From positions 1 to 64,000 of the forward strand of contig VEXD01000002.1 of NCBI GenBank assembly GCA_009391235.1: a stretch of DNA of 64,000 bases, read 5' to 3'. Each line of letters starts with the position of its first letter. Within the stretch, counting starts at the first letter, position 1. Below, piece by piece: positions 8,565 through 16,822 of the stretch. Origin of the DNA: SAR202 cluster bacterium AC-409-J13_OGT_754m. GTDB taxonomy: Bacteria > Chloroflexota > Dehalococcoidia > Lucifugimonadales > GCA-2712585. The notes beneath the pieces are model-generated. The model made no database searches and was not told the DNA's origin. It worked only from the letters and a program-made list of their open reading frames with translations. A program made the translations under genes and the position numbers.

Positions 8565-9554
8565 TTAGATCACCTCGGCTACTCGCATACGGGCACTTCT
8601 ACTCCGGGGGTTAATGGATTTCTCTGTATGAGAAGGGGTTATGATGCGTTTGTTCACTAGTTTTAACTTTGCTAAATGATTACAAGAGCAAATCAGTGTT
8701 TCAATCTGGCATATGCAATCTCTCGATTCGGTTTTGAAAAATTGTTTAACTATTCGATCCTCAAGGCTGTGGTAACTGATGACAACTAAACGGCCTCCTG
8801 GTCTTAGCACAGAAATTGCTTTCGTCAGACCGATGGATATGTTTTCTAATTCGTTATTAACGGCCATTCGAATAGCTTGAAATGTTTTGGTGGCTGGGTG
8901 AATTCGACCTCTTGAAGATCTATATGCTCGTTCTACTAGAGAAGCTAACATTCGAGCTGTTGTTATTGGTCTACTCTGAACTATTCGTCTAGCGATGGTT
9001 TTTGCACGTGTCTCTTCCCCATACGATAAAAGAATCAGTTCAAGATTGTCCTCGGGATAGGTATTTATAATATCGTAGGCTGTGACATTTCCCGTAGGGT
9101 CAAAGCGCATGTCTAATGGTTCGTCACGCTGGAAACTAAATCCCCTATCCGAGCTATCTAGCTGGAACGAAGATAGGCCGAGATCAAATAATATACCGTC
9201 GATGTGTGGTAGGACGGATTTCTTATGGACCGAATCCAATTCGGTGTAGTTGATTTGAAAGAGGGTAAGGTTGTCCATGTATGACGTTAGTCTTGAATGG
9301 GTGGAGTTGATTGCAGATGGATCTAAATCTAATGCTAGTACTTTCCCAGAGGGTTCGCATTTTAAAAGGATGGCTTCAGTGTGCCCACCTTGACCAGTTG
9401 TGCAATCTATATAGTTGCCACCGGGGAGAACGTTTAGGCCTTCTATTACCTCATCTGCAAGTACCGGTTGATGATAGGTGCTTTCCATCGGCCAACTCGC
9501 CCATTGCGTGATGGATTGTGTCAGGGATAAAGGTTTGTAATCAGCTGTTATCAC
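8565..9554 (-). CDS. rsmH: 16S rRNA C1402 N4-methyltransferase RsmH
   Basis: RsmH (MraW) methylates N4 of C1402 in 16S rRNA using S-adenosylmethionine. Seen are HQPVLADEV, the SAM-binding DCTTGQGGHTEAIL, ILFDLGLSSFQLD, RGFSFQRDEPLDMRF, and the C-terminal PGGRLVVISYHSLEDRIVK. All are hallmarks of the family. The ORF is 329 codons from a GTG placed five bases after AGGAGG; an internal ATG at codon 23 (MESTYHQP) would give the more usual family N-terminus, so the start is uncertain. It is the first gene of the rsmH-ftsA-ftsZ operon, as in dcw clusters, but mraZ and ftsL are absent. Confidence 0.94.
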   Translation of the reverse strand: MITADYKPLSLTQSITQWASWPMESTYHQPVLADEVIEGLNVLPGGNYIDCTTGQGGHTEAILLKCEPSGKVLALDLDPSAINSTHSRLTSYMDNLTLFQINYTELDSVHKKSVLPHIDGILFDLGLSSFQLDSSDRGFSFQRDEPLDMRFDPTGNVTAYDIINTYPEDNLELILLSYGEETRAKTIARRIVQSRPITTARMLASLVERAYRSSRGRIHPATKTFQAIRMAVNNELENISIGLTKAISVLRPGGRLVVISYHSLEDRIVKQFFKTESRDCICQIETLICSCNHLAKLKLVNKRIITPSHTEKSINPRSRSARMRVAEVI

Positions 9555-10127
9555 CTGGCCTCCTTAACTAGGGCGCCTCCTTAACATTGGTCCGGATTGA
9601 TCTACTCAGGGTGCATACGTTTTACAAGAGCAAGATCTTTCTCGTGAAGAATCCGTGTATCGGAGGGGTCCTATTTTTAGGACAACCCTAAAGGCCAAGT
9701 AACGATGGTGTTCGCTACCCGAGATTGATTCGAAATGATTAGTGTGTTTGTAGAGGATTAAACATATCGACTTGGGCCAGATTACCATAATATAAATTAA
9801 ACATCAAGCATTCCCAATATTAATTTTAAAATTAATTTTAAAATTAATATTTTTCTACAAATGAACAGAAATGCGCGCGTGGGTGTTAATTCATATGTAT
9901 AATTGGTGATCCAATTTTGTAATCAGGGCATATATAATGTATAAATATTGAAATATGCCATATATAGATTTTTATTTTTCTTAAAAAAAACTCAACTTAT
10001 CTTGTTCTTATAGAATACTCTCGTCATTTGATCAAATGCAGGGTGTTTATTACCAAAAGTTCTTCTGGAAAGAGGGGTCAGGGATTAGTGAATATGGTTG
10101 GGGGGGGGGTTAGGGGGAGCGATCCGT
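9555..10127. other. 573-bp AT-rich intergenic region
   Basis: No protein gene is convincing; the 60-codon minus ORF at 9606-9788 lacks a ribosome site and family. The section nearest rsmH (9560-9780) is less AT-rich and holds a hairpin GTCCTA/TAGGAC with AAAA loop (about 9667-9682) and two AGGAGG-like sites; it is probably the rsmH promoter and leader. The section 9790-10020 is very AT-rich and contains a 36-bp palindrome. Near 10098 there is a run of nine G. I found no DnaA-box cluster (TTATNCACA), so I do not call an origin. Confidence 0.4.
9816..9851. repeat. Perfect 36-bp AT-only palindrome
   Basis: The sequence is identical to its reverse complement over 36 bases with no spacer and is made only of A and T, built from the unit TTAATTTTAAAATTAA. 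It lies about 280 bases downstream of the pheA stop and 260 bases upstream of rsmH. It could extrude as a cruciform, bind a protein, or act as a weak terminator for the pheA-side transcript, as T-rich sequence borders it. Confidence 0.8.
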
Positions 10128-10952
10128 TTATTTCCAGCGAGGATATGATCCGAAAACTCGTAGCATTGAGGTTTGTTTGTCCAATTGGGTAAGAGCCTCT
10201 TTAACAGCTGGATCTGTTCTATGTCCTTCAATATCTATGAGAAATATATAGTCACCAAGGAATTGTTTGGATGGTCTTGATTCCACTTTAGCCATGTTTA
10301 TATTCCGTTGAAGGAACTCACCCATAACTTCATGAAGCAATCCTGGTTTATCTTGGTTGAAGGAAAAGCATAGAGATGTTTTGTCGTCGCCAGTAACTTC
10401 ATGGTCACTAGTGGATAGAACGACAAATCTTGTCATATTTGTGTCTATGTCCTGTATTCCTTCAGCAATAACCTGAACTTGATGCAACGATGCGGACCGT
10501 TTGGGTGCTATTGCTGCAGAGGGGGATCCACTTTGTTTCATATCTAAAACAGCTGCAGATGTGCTTAATGATGCGATCATTTGTGCGTTAGGGAAACAGC
10601 GTTCTATGAACCCCCGGCATTGTGCTATGGCCTGTGGATGTGAATAAATTAATTCTATATCTGACACTGTTGTCTCAGGTATGACTAATAAGCAATGTTC
10701 AATGTCTATTACTAATTCCTGTCGTATAAATAATTTGGGCTGTTGAATAAGAATATCAAGTGTGTCGTTTACAGAACCTTCGAGACTGTTTTCTATGGGA
10801 ATAATTCCTTCATCTGTAATTCCCGAAGTTACTGCTAAGGCTACGCCCTGTATTGTCGGAAACGGCTGAAGTGTAGCCAGTTGATCGTATCGGTTGGCTG
10901 CTTCTTCTGAAAACGTTCCAGATGGCCCAAGGAATGCCACCCTTTTATTCAT
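10128..10952 (-). CDS. pheA: Prephenate dehydratase
   Basis: The enzyme converts prephenate to phenylpyruvate in phenylalanine synthesis. The 274-residue protein starts KRVAFLGPSGTFSEEAA, has the PIENSLEGSVNDTLD substrate region, the TRFVVLS catalytic motif around residue 175, and a C-terminal ACT regulatory domain (LCFSFNQDKPGLLHEVMGEF, KVESRPSK) that binds phenylalanine in relatives. It is a stand-alone dehydratase, not fused to chorismate mutase; an AroH-type mutase is at 22.7 kb. Its start shares one base with the stop of the preceding RCK gene, so it is cotranscribed at the end of the potassium operon, an unusual partner for it. Confidence 0.94.
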   Translation of the reverse strand: MNKRVAFLGPSGTFSEEAANRYDQLATLQPFPTIQGVALAVTSGITDEGIIPIENSLEGSVNDTLDILIQQPKLFIRQELVIDIEHCLLVIPETTVSDIELIYSHPQAIAQCRGFIERCFPNAQMIASLSTSAAVLDMKQSGSPSAAIAPKRSASLHQVQVIAEGIQDIDTNMTRFVVLSTSDHEVTGDDKTSLCFSFNQDKPGLLHEVMGEFLQRNINMAKVESRPSKQFLGDYIFLIDIEGHRTDPAVKEALTQLDKQTSMLRVFGSYPRWK

Positions 10953-11614
10953 TACTCTACCCCTGTGAGCTTCTCGTAAAGGATCTGTTCTTCGGACGGA
11001 ATAGTTACTACTATGACTTCATCATTCGTTTCAATTATCGTATCTTCTTTGGGTATAACAGGTCCATCATTCTTGACGACAAGAGAGATGAAACTATTTG
11101 GTGGGAGATCGATGTCATTAACATTTTGTCCGATGATGGATGCATCAGGAGGTATGGGCATAGCAACAATATCCATGCTATGGGTTTTCAGGTTCAAAAG
11201 ATGTATTAATGGCCATTTGGGGACCTCTTCCTCAATTGTGGTAAGAATTAAATGAGTGCTATTTATTACTGTATCTACTTCTAGCAGTCTAAAGAGTGCT
11301 TCATGGGCAGGGCTTTTAACCAAGGCCATAGTTCTGTCTGTATTGTATCCATGTTTGGCCAGCTGGCATGTTGCCAAATTTGATTCATCTGAACCTGTCA
11401 ATGCGACTACAAGATCTGCCCTGTTGGCACCAGCTAGTGAGAGTGTTTGCATAGAAGTGCCATCTCCTTGCATCACGACACTGCCCAAAAGGCGGTTGAC
11501 TACCTTGTATCTGGGTACGTCTTTCTCTATGGCAGTCACCTCATGCCCAACTGCCAACAGTGCTTTTGATAACTGAAGGCCAAGTCGGCCGCATCCTACA
11601 ATGATTATGTACAT
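10952..11614 (-). CDS. TrkA/KtrA-type RCK potassium regulator
   Basis: This 220-residue cytoplasmic protein has a Rossmann RCK-N domain with the nucleotide motif VGCGRLGLQLSKAL at the start and an acidic adenine-ribose site (VTAIEKD), followed from about residue 140 by an RCK-C domain (PPDASIIGQNVNDIDLPPNSFI). Such proteins gate TrkH/KtrB potassium channels in response to NAD(H) or ATP/ADP. It abuts the truncated RCK gene upstream (stop and start share a base) and pheA downstream. It is one of three RCK-type genes in the operon; which one pairs with TrkH here is not decided by sequence. Confidence 0.85.
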   Translation of the reverse strand: MYIIIVGCGRLGLQLSKALLAVGHEVTAIEKDVPRYKVVNRLLGSVVMQGDGTSMQTLSLAGANRADLVVALTGSDESNLATCQLAKHGYNTDRTMALVKSPAHEALFRLLEVDTVINSTHLILTTIEEEVPKWPLIHLLNLKTHSMDIVAMPIPPDASIIGQNVNDIDLPPNSFISLVVKNDGPVIPKEDTIIETNDEVIVVTIPSEEQILYEKLTGVE

Positions 11615-12018
11615 TAGGAAGGTGACTCCACAGTTGATAGTATATTTTCTGCAATAATATTCGTTGAACTTATTAATTCTAGATTCAATTTCCGGAAAAC
11701 CTCAAGCTTTTCGTAGTGATTGACTAAGCATAAAACATTAGGCACGTTGAAAATGTGCTTTGCTATTTGTGCAGACATAGTATTTTTGTTGTCGTCTTCA
11801 GATAATGCCCAGAAGGCGTCTGCCACTCCTATTCCGGCTGATGTCATGCCATCTATGAGAATTCCATTGGGTTCAACGATCTTTGGATTATCATTAGGGT
11901 ATACCTCGTTATAACAATTCAAACTTGAGGTTAAAATGGTCAGTTTCCAATCTTTCTGGATCAGTGAAGGAACCAAATTATGGACTAATGGATTACAACC
12001 TAGTATTAAAAGCTGCAT
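11614..12018 (-). CDS. Degenerate half-length RCK-N-like protein
   Basis: The 134-residue protein aligns in style with only the N-terminal Rossmann half of TrkA. It starts LLILGCNPLVHNLVPSL, where the nucleotide-binding glycines of GxGxxG are replaced, and ends near residue 130 without an RCK-C domain. The segment GVADAFWALSEDDNKNTMSAQIAKHIF matches the usual DA.IAL..DDE.N..... region. It probably no longer binds nucleotide and may serve as a structural partner of the full RCK protein encoded immediately downstream. It is in frame, intact and tightly packed in the operon, so it looks functional rather than decayed. Confidence 0.65.
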   Translation of the reverse strand: MQLLILGCNPLVHNLVPSLIQKDWKLTILTSSLNCYNEVYPNDNPKIVEPNGILIDGMTSAGIGVADAFWALSEDDNKNTMSAQIAKHIFNVPNVLCLVNHYEKLEVFRKLNLELISSTNIIAENILSTVESPS

Positions 12019-12031
12019 TTGAATATCTCAC

Positions 12032-12490
12032 TTAAGAAGGTATCGATTCTAAATTTGTGGTTTTCCAGAGAAGTACTGGGCAATGGGCATTTTGCATAAT
12101 ATGTGATGTTGTTTTACCCAAGTGGAAATCTGCAGACGTACTATTATGACCCAGACTCAACACTATCAGATCTATGTTTCTATTTTTGGCTTGTCGAACT
12201 ATGGTGGGTCCTGCATGCCTAGCTTGGACTAACTCTGCTTCTAGGGGGCATTTCTGGTTTTTGCTCATTGTTTCAATAACTGATAATGCGGATTCACCTT
12301 TTTCTGTTTCGCTAGGCACTTCGGCATCAAGAGGCAACTTTCTTGATACTTCGATAACGTAAAACGCGTGTATTTTGCCCTTAGATTGTTTTGCTAAAGA
12401 GCATGCTAAGTTAAAGGCTTGAGTTTGCCCCGGTCCACCGTTCACTGGTAGCAAAATGTTCTTGGCAGAAATTAATTTCCCTATGTCCAT
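12032..12490 (-). CDS. Universal stress protein UspA family
   Basis: The 152-residue protein has the USP fold: ILLPVNGGPGQTQAFNLACSLA at the N-terminus and a C-terminal LIVLSLGHNSTSADFHLGKTTSHIMQNAHCPVLLWK, close to the ATP-binding signature G-x2-G-x9-G-(S/T). The first glycine of that signature is seen in LGHN, but the rest is imperfect, so ATP binding is uncertain. It is fourteen bases from the RCK-like gene and lies between RCK genes. USP proteins encoded with ion transporters often bind nucleotides and modulate transport, so a regulatory role in potassium uptake is a fair inference. Confidence 0.85.
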   Translation of the reverse strand: MDIGKLISAKNILLPVNGGPGQTQAFNLACSLAKQSKGKIHAFYVIEVSRKLPLDAEVPSETEKGESALSVIETMSKNQKCPLEAELVQARHAGPTIVRQAKNRNIDLIVLSLGHNSTSADFHLGKTTSHIMQNAHCPVLLWKTTNLESIPS

Positions 12491-12622
12491 TGTAATGATT
12501 CTCTGTACTGATTTTAGACCGGGATATCTTATAGGTAAAACTCTTGTTGCACAAGCAAATGCCTATCTTAATTTGTGCATTGGAATAAGCTATTGGTTGA
12601 TATTTATTGCTAACTGATGGGT

Positions 12623-13312
12623 TTACTTTATTTCTTTATCGTTATTATTCTGGTCTGGTGCATGCAGTTTTCCCAAAGATTCAGCAGTACCTGCAACTAT
12701 CAACATATCGCCAGGTTGAATAATTTCCTCTTTTGACGGAACCAATATACATTCCCGTCCTCTACGGATGGCTAATACCGCTATACCATATTTGTCTCTA
12801 GGCCCACTAATGCCAGACTCTTCTAAAGTGTGGTCAATCATTTTGTCTGTCGGTCGCATTTTGGTCACACCATAATCGGAAGATATGTCCATGTAGTCGA
12901 CGATTCCCGATTGGAATTCTACGTGTGCTAATCGTTTGCCAGTTTCTTCTTCGGGATGGACAACTTTGTCAGCGCCTATCCGGTTAAGGGTATTACCGTG
13001 AAGTTCAGTTGTAGAACGAGCTATAATGAATGGAATGTTCAGACTTTTCAAAAGTACTGTTACTAGTATGCTTGATTGAATGTCAGAACCAATCGCTACT
13101 ATTGCTACATCGAAATTTTGTGCACCTAGCTCTTTGAGCAGAGTTTCACTCGTAGCGTCTCCTTTTACCGCGTAAGTAACTTGGCCTAGAGTGTCTTGAA
13201 CCTTTTTTTCATCTAAGTCTATAGCCAGCACATCGTGCCCTGATTGATAAAGTTCCATAGCTATGCTATGTCCGAATCTACCTAATCCAACCACTATTAC
13301 TTGTTTTTTCAT
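12623..13312 (-). CDS. trkA: TrkA-type potassium uptake regulator
   Basis: This 229-residue RCK protein has an intact N-terminal nucleotide motif (VVGLGRFGHSIAMEL) with the acidic DLDEKKV following, then DVAIVAIGSDIQSSI and a C-terminal RCK-C domain from about residue 135 (GVTKMRPTDKMIDHTLEESGI). It is one base from the trkH gene and is the best candidate for the gating ring of that channel. Family length is normal (KtrA-like). The start ATG has an AATGAAAA context with weak ribosome site, in keeping with translational coupling to trkH. Confidence 0.9.
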   Translation of the reverse strand: MKKQVIVVGLGRFGHSIAMELYQSGHDVLAIDLDEKKVQDTLGQVTYAVKGDATSETLLKELGAQNFDVAIVAIGSDIQSSILVTVLLKSLNIPFIIARSTTELHGNTLNRIGADKVVHPEEETGKRLAHVEFQSGIVDYMDISSDYGVTKMRPTDKMIDHTLEESGISGPRDKYGIAVLAIRRGRECILVPSKEEIIQPGDMLIVAGTAESLGKLHAPDQNNNDKEIK

Positions 13313-14749
13313 TTAACCTATTCTTACCCGTTCCTGTGCAAACCTATAAGATGGAGTGTCCTCCCTAGGTGTCAGAGCTAAAGCGACAGCTAGTGGTCCT
13401 ATTCTTCCTAGTATCATTATACCTGTTAGCATCATTTTACCCCAAATCGTCAGTAATGGTGCAACTCCCATTGAGAGTCCTGCTGTTCCGAAAGCTGATA
13501 CAGTTTCAAATAGCAGGTCAAGGAATGGAAATCCTTTATCAGATTCTACAAGAGTAAGACTAACAGATACCAAAATTATTAATACAAGTCCTAAAATTCC
13601 TATCGTAATTGCTCGTAACACTTGATACTGTGGTATCTCTCTTCCAAATGCTTCAACCTGGAGTCTGCCTTTGAGCGACGAAACAACCGCTGCCACTATG
13701 ACGGCAAAAGTTCCTATTTTTATGCCTCCAGCGACAGATCCGGCTGCTCCTCCTATAAACATTAGAGTTATCAGTAAAAGTTTGGTTAACTCGTTAATTC
13801 CGATCATAGGCATTGCCGCAAAACCAGCCGTTCTTCCGCTGATGGAATGAAACAGTGATTGAGAGACTTTTTCATGTATAGGCATTTCACCTAGAGTTAA
13901 TGGATTTGCGAACTCCGATAATAAAAGGATTAGTGCACCGAATACCCATAAAGATATGCTAGCAGTAGTGATCAATTTCGTATCCAGTGTGAATCTTGAA
14001 AACCGGCGTGACTTATAAGTATCCACAATAACTGACCAACCAATTCCTCCCAAAAGGATTAGAATCGTTACTGTAATTAGTATTGTGACGTTATTATTAA
14101 CTCCTTCCAAGCTATTAGAATCTGGAAGTATAGTAAATCCTGCATTATTAAATCCGGATACTGAGAGAAAGGCGGATTGCCAAACGGCTTCCTTTAGGGG
14201 GAATATTTGTATCATCTGCCAAAATATTAGTACCATTCCTATCCCGTAAATAACAATTACCACAATGAAAATACGGCGAAGAAGACCCACTATGCCTCCT
14301 AGTTTTTCGCCGCCAACACTATCTCTAATAAGAATTCTTTCGGATAAAGTTATACGTTGTCCAATTACGATTAATATGAAAGTTGCGAAGCTCATGAACC
14401 CAATTCCACCAACTAGCATCAAAACGAATATCACGCCTTTACCGAATGAGCTCCAGTGATCTGTGGTAGATACAACCGTTAATCCTGTCACCGTGATGGC
14501 TGATGTGGCGGTAAAGATGGCATCTTCAAAATGGGTATAGGATTGGTCGTTACTGGAAATTGGAAGCATCAAAGTGATGCTTCCAATTAGTATAAGTATT
14601 ATAAAGCCATAAAATAATAGTAATGTAGGTGAAAATATTCGTTGAGGCTTTCGGGTTTTATTCAATACAATCGACGTAGGTTGAATATCCCGTAATCTAG
14701 GCCTCTTGACTATTCGATCTCCATTCTTATTGAGGTCTGCTTGATTCAA
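13313..14749 (-). CDS. trkH: Trk/Ktr-type potassium channel subunit
   Basis: This is a 478-residue polytopic inner-membrane protein of the TrkH/KtrB superfamily. Four pore-like repeats can be seen through their filter segments, for example TSAITVTGLTVVST, SGFNNAGFTI, SGRTAGFAAM and SAFGTAGLSMG, each with the conserved glycine. About eight transmembrane helices follow the TM-P-TM pattern. It is the first gene of a minus-strand operon trkH-trkA-uspA-RCK-RCK-pheA. A basic cytoplasmic N-terminus of about 40 residues precedes the first helix. It moves K+ (possibly Na+ coupled), driven with the RCK proteins. Confidence 0.92.
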   Translation of the reverse strand: MNQADLNKNGDRIVKRPRLRDIQPTSIVLNKTRKPQRIFSPTLLLFYGFIILILIGSITLMLPISSNDQSYTHFEDAIFTATSAITVTGLTVVSTTDHWSSFGKGVIFVLMLVGGIGFMSFATFILIVIGQRITLSERILIRDSVGGEKLGGIVGLLRRIFIVVIVIYGIGMVLIFWQMIQIFPLKEAVWQSAFLSVSGFNNAGFTILPDSNSLEGVNNNVTILITVTILILLGGIGWSVIVDTYKSRRFSRFTLDTKLITTASISLWVFGALILLLSEFANPLTLGEMPIHEKVSQSLFHSISGRTAGFAAMPMIGINELTKLLLITLMFIGGAAGSVAGGIKIGTFAVIVAAVVSSLKGRLQVEAFGREIPQYQVLRAITIGILGLVLIILVSVSLTLVESDKGFPFLDLLFETVSAFGTAGLSMGVAPLLTIWGKMMLTGIMILGRIGPLAVALALTPREDTPSYRFAQERVRIG

Positions 14750-14793
14750 TGAGGGGTCTCTAGAATAATTACTTTACTTGATTATATTTCCGT

Positions 14794-14820
14794 AATAGAG
14801 ATATTCATGATATCTCTATT
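14794..14820. promoter_or_regulatory. 11-bp inverted repeat between divergent genes
   Basis: AATAGAGATAT and its exact complement are separated by TCATG, about 45 bases upstream of trkH in a divergent intergenic region. No T-tract follows, so an operator or leader hairpin for trkH is more likely than a terminator. The rest of 14750-15016 is AT-rich with no gene. Confidence 0.5.
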
Positions 14821-15016
14821 GATTGTATTCTACTGGTTATTCCCATAACAATACACCAATAATTTTGGAAGCACTATTTGAATTTGGTTAAAAATAAATG
14901 AAACGATGGTATATGCAACCTTGATCTAAATTGCTCAAAAACCCCGCGGGATTTTATGGATATAGGCCCCTATTGTCAACCATACTAGCGATTGACTAAA
15001 AATAGAGAGGAATATT

Positions 15017-15280
15017 ATGGCTATAACTCAGGTATCAAATTATACAGCAGAGGGTTCAGAGATAAGTGAAAGTTGTTGCCATCATTGGGTTATTTCCGCG
15101 CCAGACGGGCCTGTTAGTATGGGCAAGTGTCGCATATGCAGCGAAACTCGTGAATTTAAAAACTTTGTCGAGTCATTTCAGTGGGGTGAAGATGGGCGCG
15201 AAGAAGGGCGTGAAGCTCAAGTTGATTCCCCTATTGCTGCTGTTATCAATGAATACCAGTCCGAAGATACCGAAGAATAA
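15017..15280 (+). CDS. Small putative zinc-binding protein
   Basis: The 87-residue protein contains CCHHWVISAPDGPVSMGKCRICSETREFKNF, an arrangement of cysteines and histidines (C-C-H-H then C-x2-C) consistent with one zinc site. The C-terminal third is acidic and probably flexible (EDGREEGREAQV...). Similar short proteins with the W-x-I-x-x-P-x-G-x-x-x-x-G-x-C-x-x-C pattern occur in Chloroflexota, but I know no function. ATG follows a GAGAGG ribosome site. It is monocistronic, converging on gltX. Confidence 0.75.
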   Translation: MAITQVSNYTAEGSEISESCCHHWVISAPDGPVSMGKCRICSETREFKNFVESFQWGEDGREEGREAQVDSPIAAVINEYQSEDTEE

Positions 15281-15349
15281 AATTCTGATTGCTGACTTAA
15301 GAAACAAATTCTTTGGGTGAAAGTGACTCAAGGCTAATTAAGAATCCTT

Positions 15350-16822
15350 TTAATTAAAAGTCTCTATCCATGCTATACATGATAGGATCCTATCTTTGCA
15401 AATTCCTCTTCCAAGAACCTCCATAGTTTCAAATAAAGGTGGAGAAACAGAACGGGCAGTAATAGCTATCCTTAACATTCCAAAATATTTACGTGGAGAT
15501 AAATTCAAATTTTCTGCTAATGACCTTAGCTTGTTTTCTAGAGAGTCTCTTGAAAACAAGCTTATTTGGTCAATGATAGTTAGCGTTTGTTGCAAAACAT
15601 AGGTTGGCTCTTGCTCAGTTATGTTTTCGATGGCTAGTTCGTGGGAGGTATAATCCAGGGTATCGCATACGAAAAACGAGATTTTATCTTCAACTTCAGC
15701 CAAGGTTTTGAGACGTTCTTGTACAAGGGGCACTATTTGTGAAAGAAATGAATGATCTATGGGCATGGATATTTGCTCAGGAGGGAAATCTGTCCAGTAG
15801 GAAATTATAGAGTCGGTTAATTGTTCAACGCTCATTTGGCGAATGTAATACCCGTTCATCCAGTCTAACTTCTCTCGATTAAATATAGCCCCTGATTTGA
15901 CAACGCGGTCCATGGAAAAAACTTCTGAAAGTTGGCGCGAATCAAATATTTCTGTTTTGTCATCTAGTGACCATCCAAGCAAAACTATGAAATTTACCAA
16001 AGCTTGAGGTATAAACCCCATTTCCTTGTAATCCAAAACTGAGGTAGCACCATGTCTTTTTGAAAGTTTGGATCGGTCTGGACCTAGAATCATTGGTAGA
16101 TGCCCAAATATAGGTGGGTCTAATTCTAGTGATGAATAGAGAGCTAGATGTTTAGGTGTGCTAGGTAGCCATTCTTCTGCTCGGAAGACATGGGAAATTT
16201 CCATGGCAGTATCATCCAACACGCTGGCAAGATGATAAGTTGGGAATCCGTCGGATTTTAATATGACAAAATCGTCTAAGATGTCGCTTTTCCAAGAGAC
16301 CTTTCCCCTGACAATGTCATTTAGTACGATGATAGTTCCAGTAGGACTTTTAAATCTGATTGCCGGGATCCTGTTTTGATCTTCGAATCTCTTAATTGCA
16401 TCTTCTCCAATGTTATAACAATTATCCCGATATCCTATGTCGCTGTGATGTTTGGCGTGTACTTCACGAGCCCTAGTAAGTTCCTCTGAGTTGCAGTAAC
16501 AATAATATGCCTTTCCTTCATTTAATAGCTTGTATGCGGCTTTTTGGTATAAGTTCAACCTTTTAGATTGAAAATAAGGTTTGTATGGTCCCTCTATTGA
16601 TGGTCCTTCGTCCCAGTTGATTCCTAACCATTCAAGTGACTCCAAAATATTTTCTGTAGCTCCAGGTACCATCCTGGTTTGGTCAGTATCCTCAATACGT
16701 ATAATAAATGTTCCACCATATCGCTTAGCAAACAGCCAGTTAAATAGAGCTGTTCGGATATTACCTATGTGAGGCTGTCCGGTAGGGCTAGGTGCGTATC
16801 GTACTCTTGGATTAGTGTTCAC
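15350..16822 (-). CDS. gltX: Glutamyl-tRNA synthetase
   Basis: GltX charges tRNA-Glu. The 490-residue class I synthetase has the HIGH-type motif PSPTGQPHIGNIRTALFNW at the start and the KMSKS-type motif KLSKRHGA near residue 250, with the family's FIIRIEDTDQTR in between. The C-terminal anticodon-binding helical domain is complete. Since a GatC/GatA-like pair without GatB is at 47.5 kb, it cannot be judged from this window whether GltX is discriminating or also charges tRNA-Gln. It overlaps rluD by four bases in the operon lspA-rluD-gltX. Confidence 0.96.
   Translation of the reverse strand: MNTNPRVRYAPSPTGQPHIGNIRTALFNWLFAKRYGGTFIIRIEDTDQTRMVPGATENILESLEWLGINWDEGPSIEGPYKPYFQSKRLNLYQKAAYKLLNEGKAYYCYCNSEELTRAREVHAKHHSDIGYRDNCYNIGEDAIKRFEDQNRIPAIRFKSPTGTIIVLNDIVRGKVSWKSDILDDFVILKSDGFPTYHLASVLDDTAMEISHVFRAEEWLPSTPKHLALYSSLELDPPIFGHLPMILGPDRSKLSKRHGATSVLDYKEMGFIPQALVNFIVLLGWSLDDKTEIFDSRQLSEVFSMDRVVKSGAIFNREKLDWMNGYYIRQMSVEQLTDSIISYWTDFPPEQISMPIDHSFLSQIVPLVQERLKTLAEVEDKISFFVCDTLDYTSHELAIENITEQEPTYVLQQTLTIIDQISLFSRDSLENKLRSLAENLNLSPRKYFGMLRIAITARSVSPPLFETMEVLGRGICKDRILSCIAWIETFN

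Noticed and set aside
9790-10020. AT-rich stretch as replication origin
   Set aside because: No DnaA-box cluster and no dnaA/dnaN neighbours.
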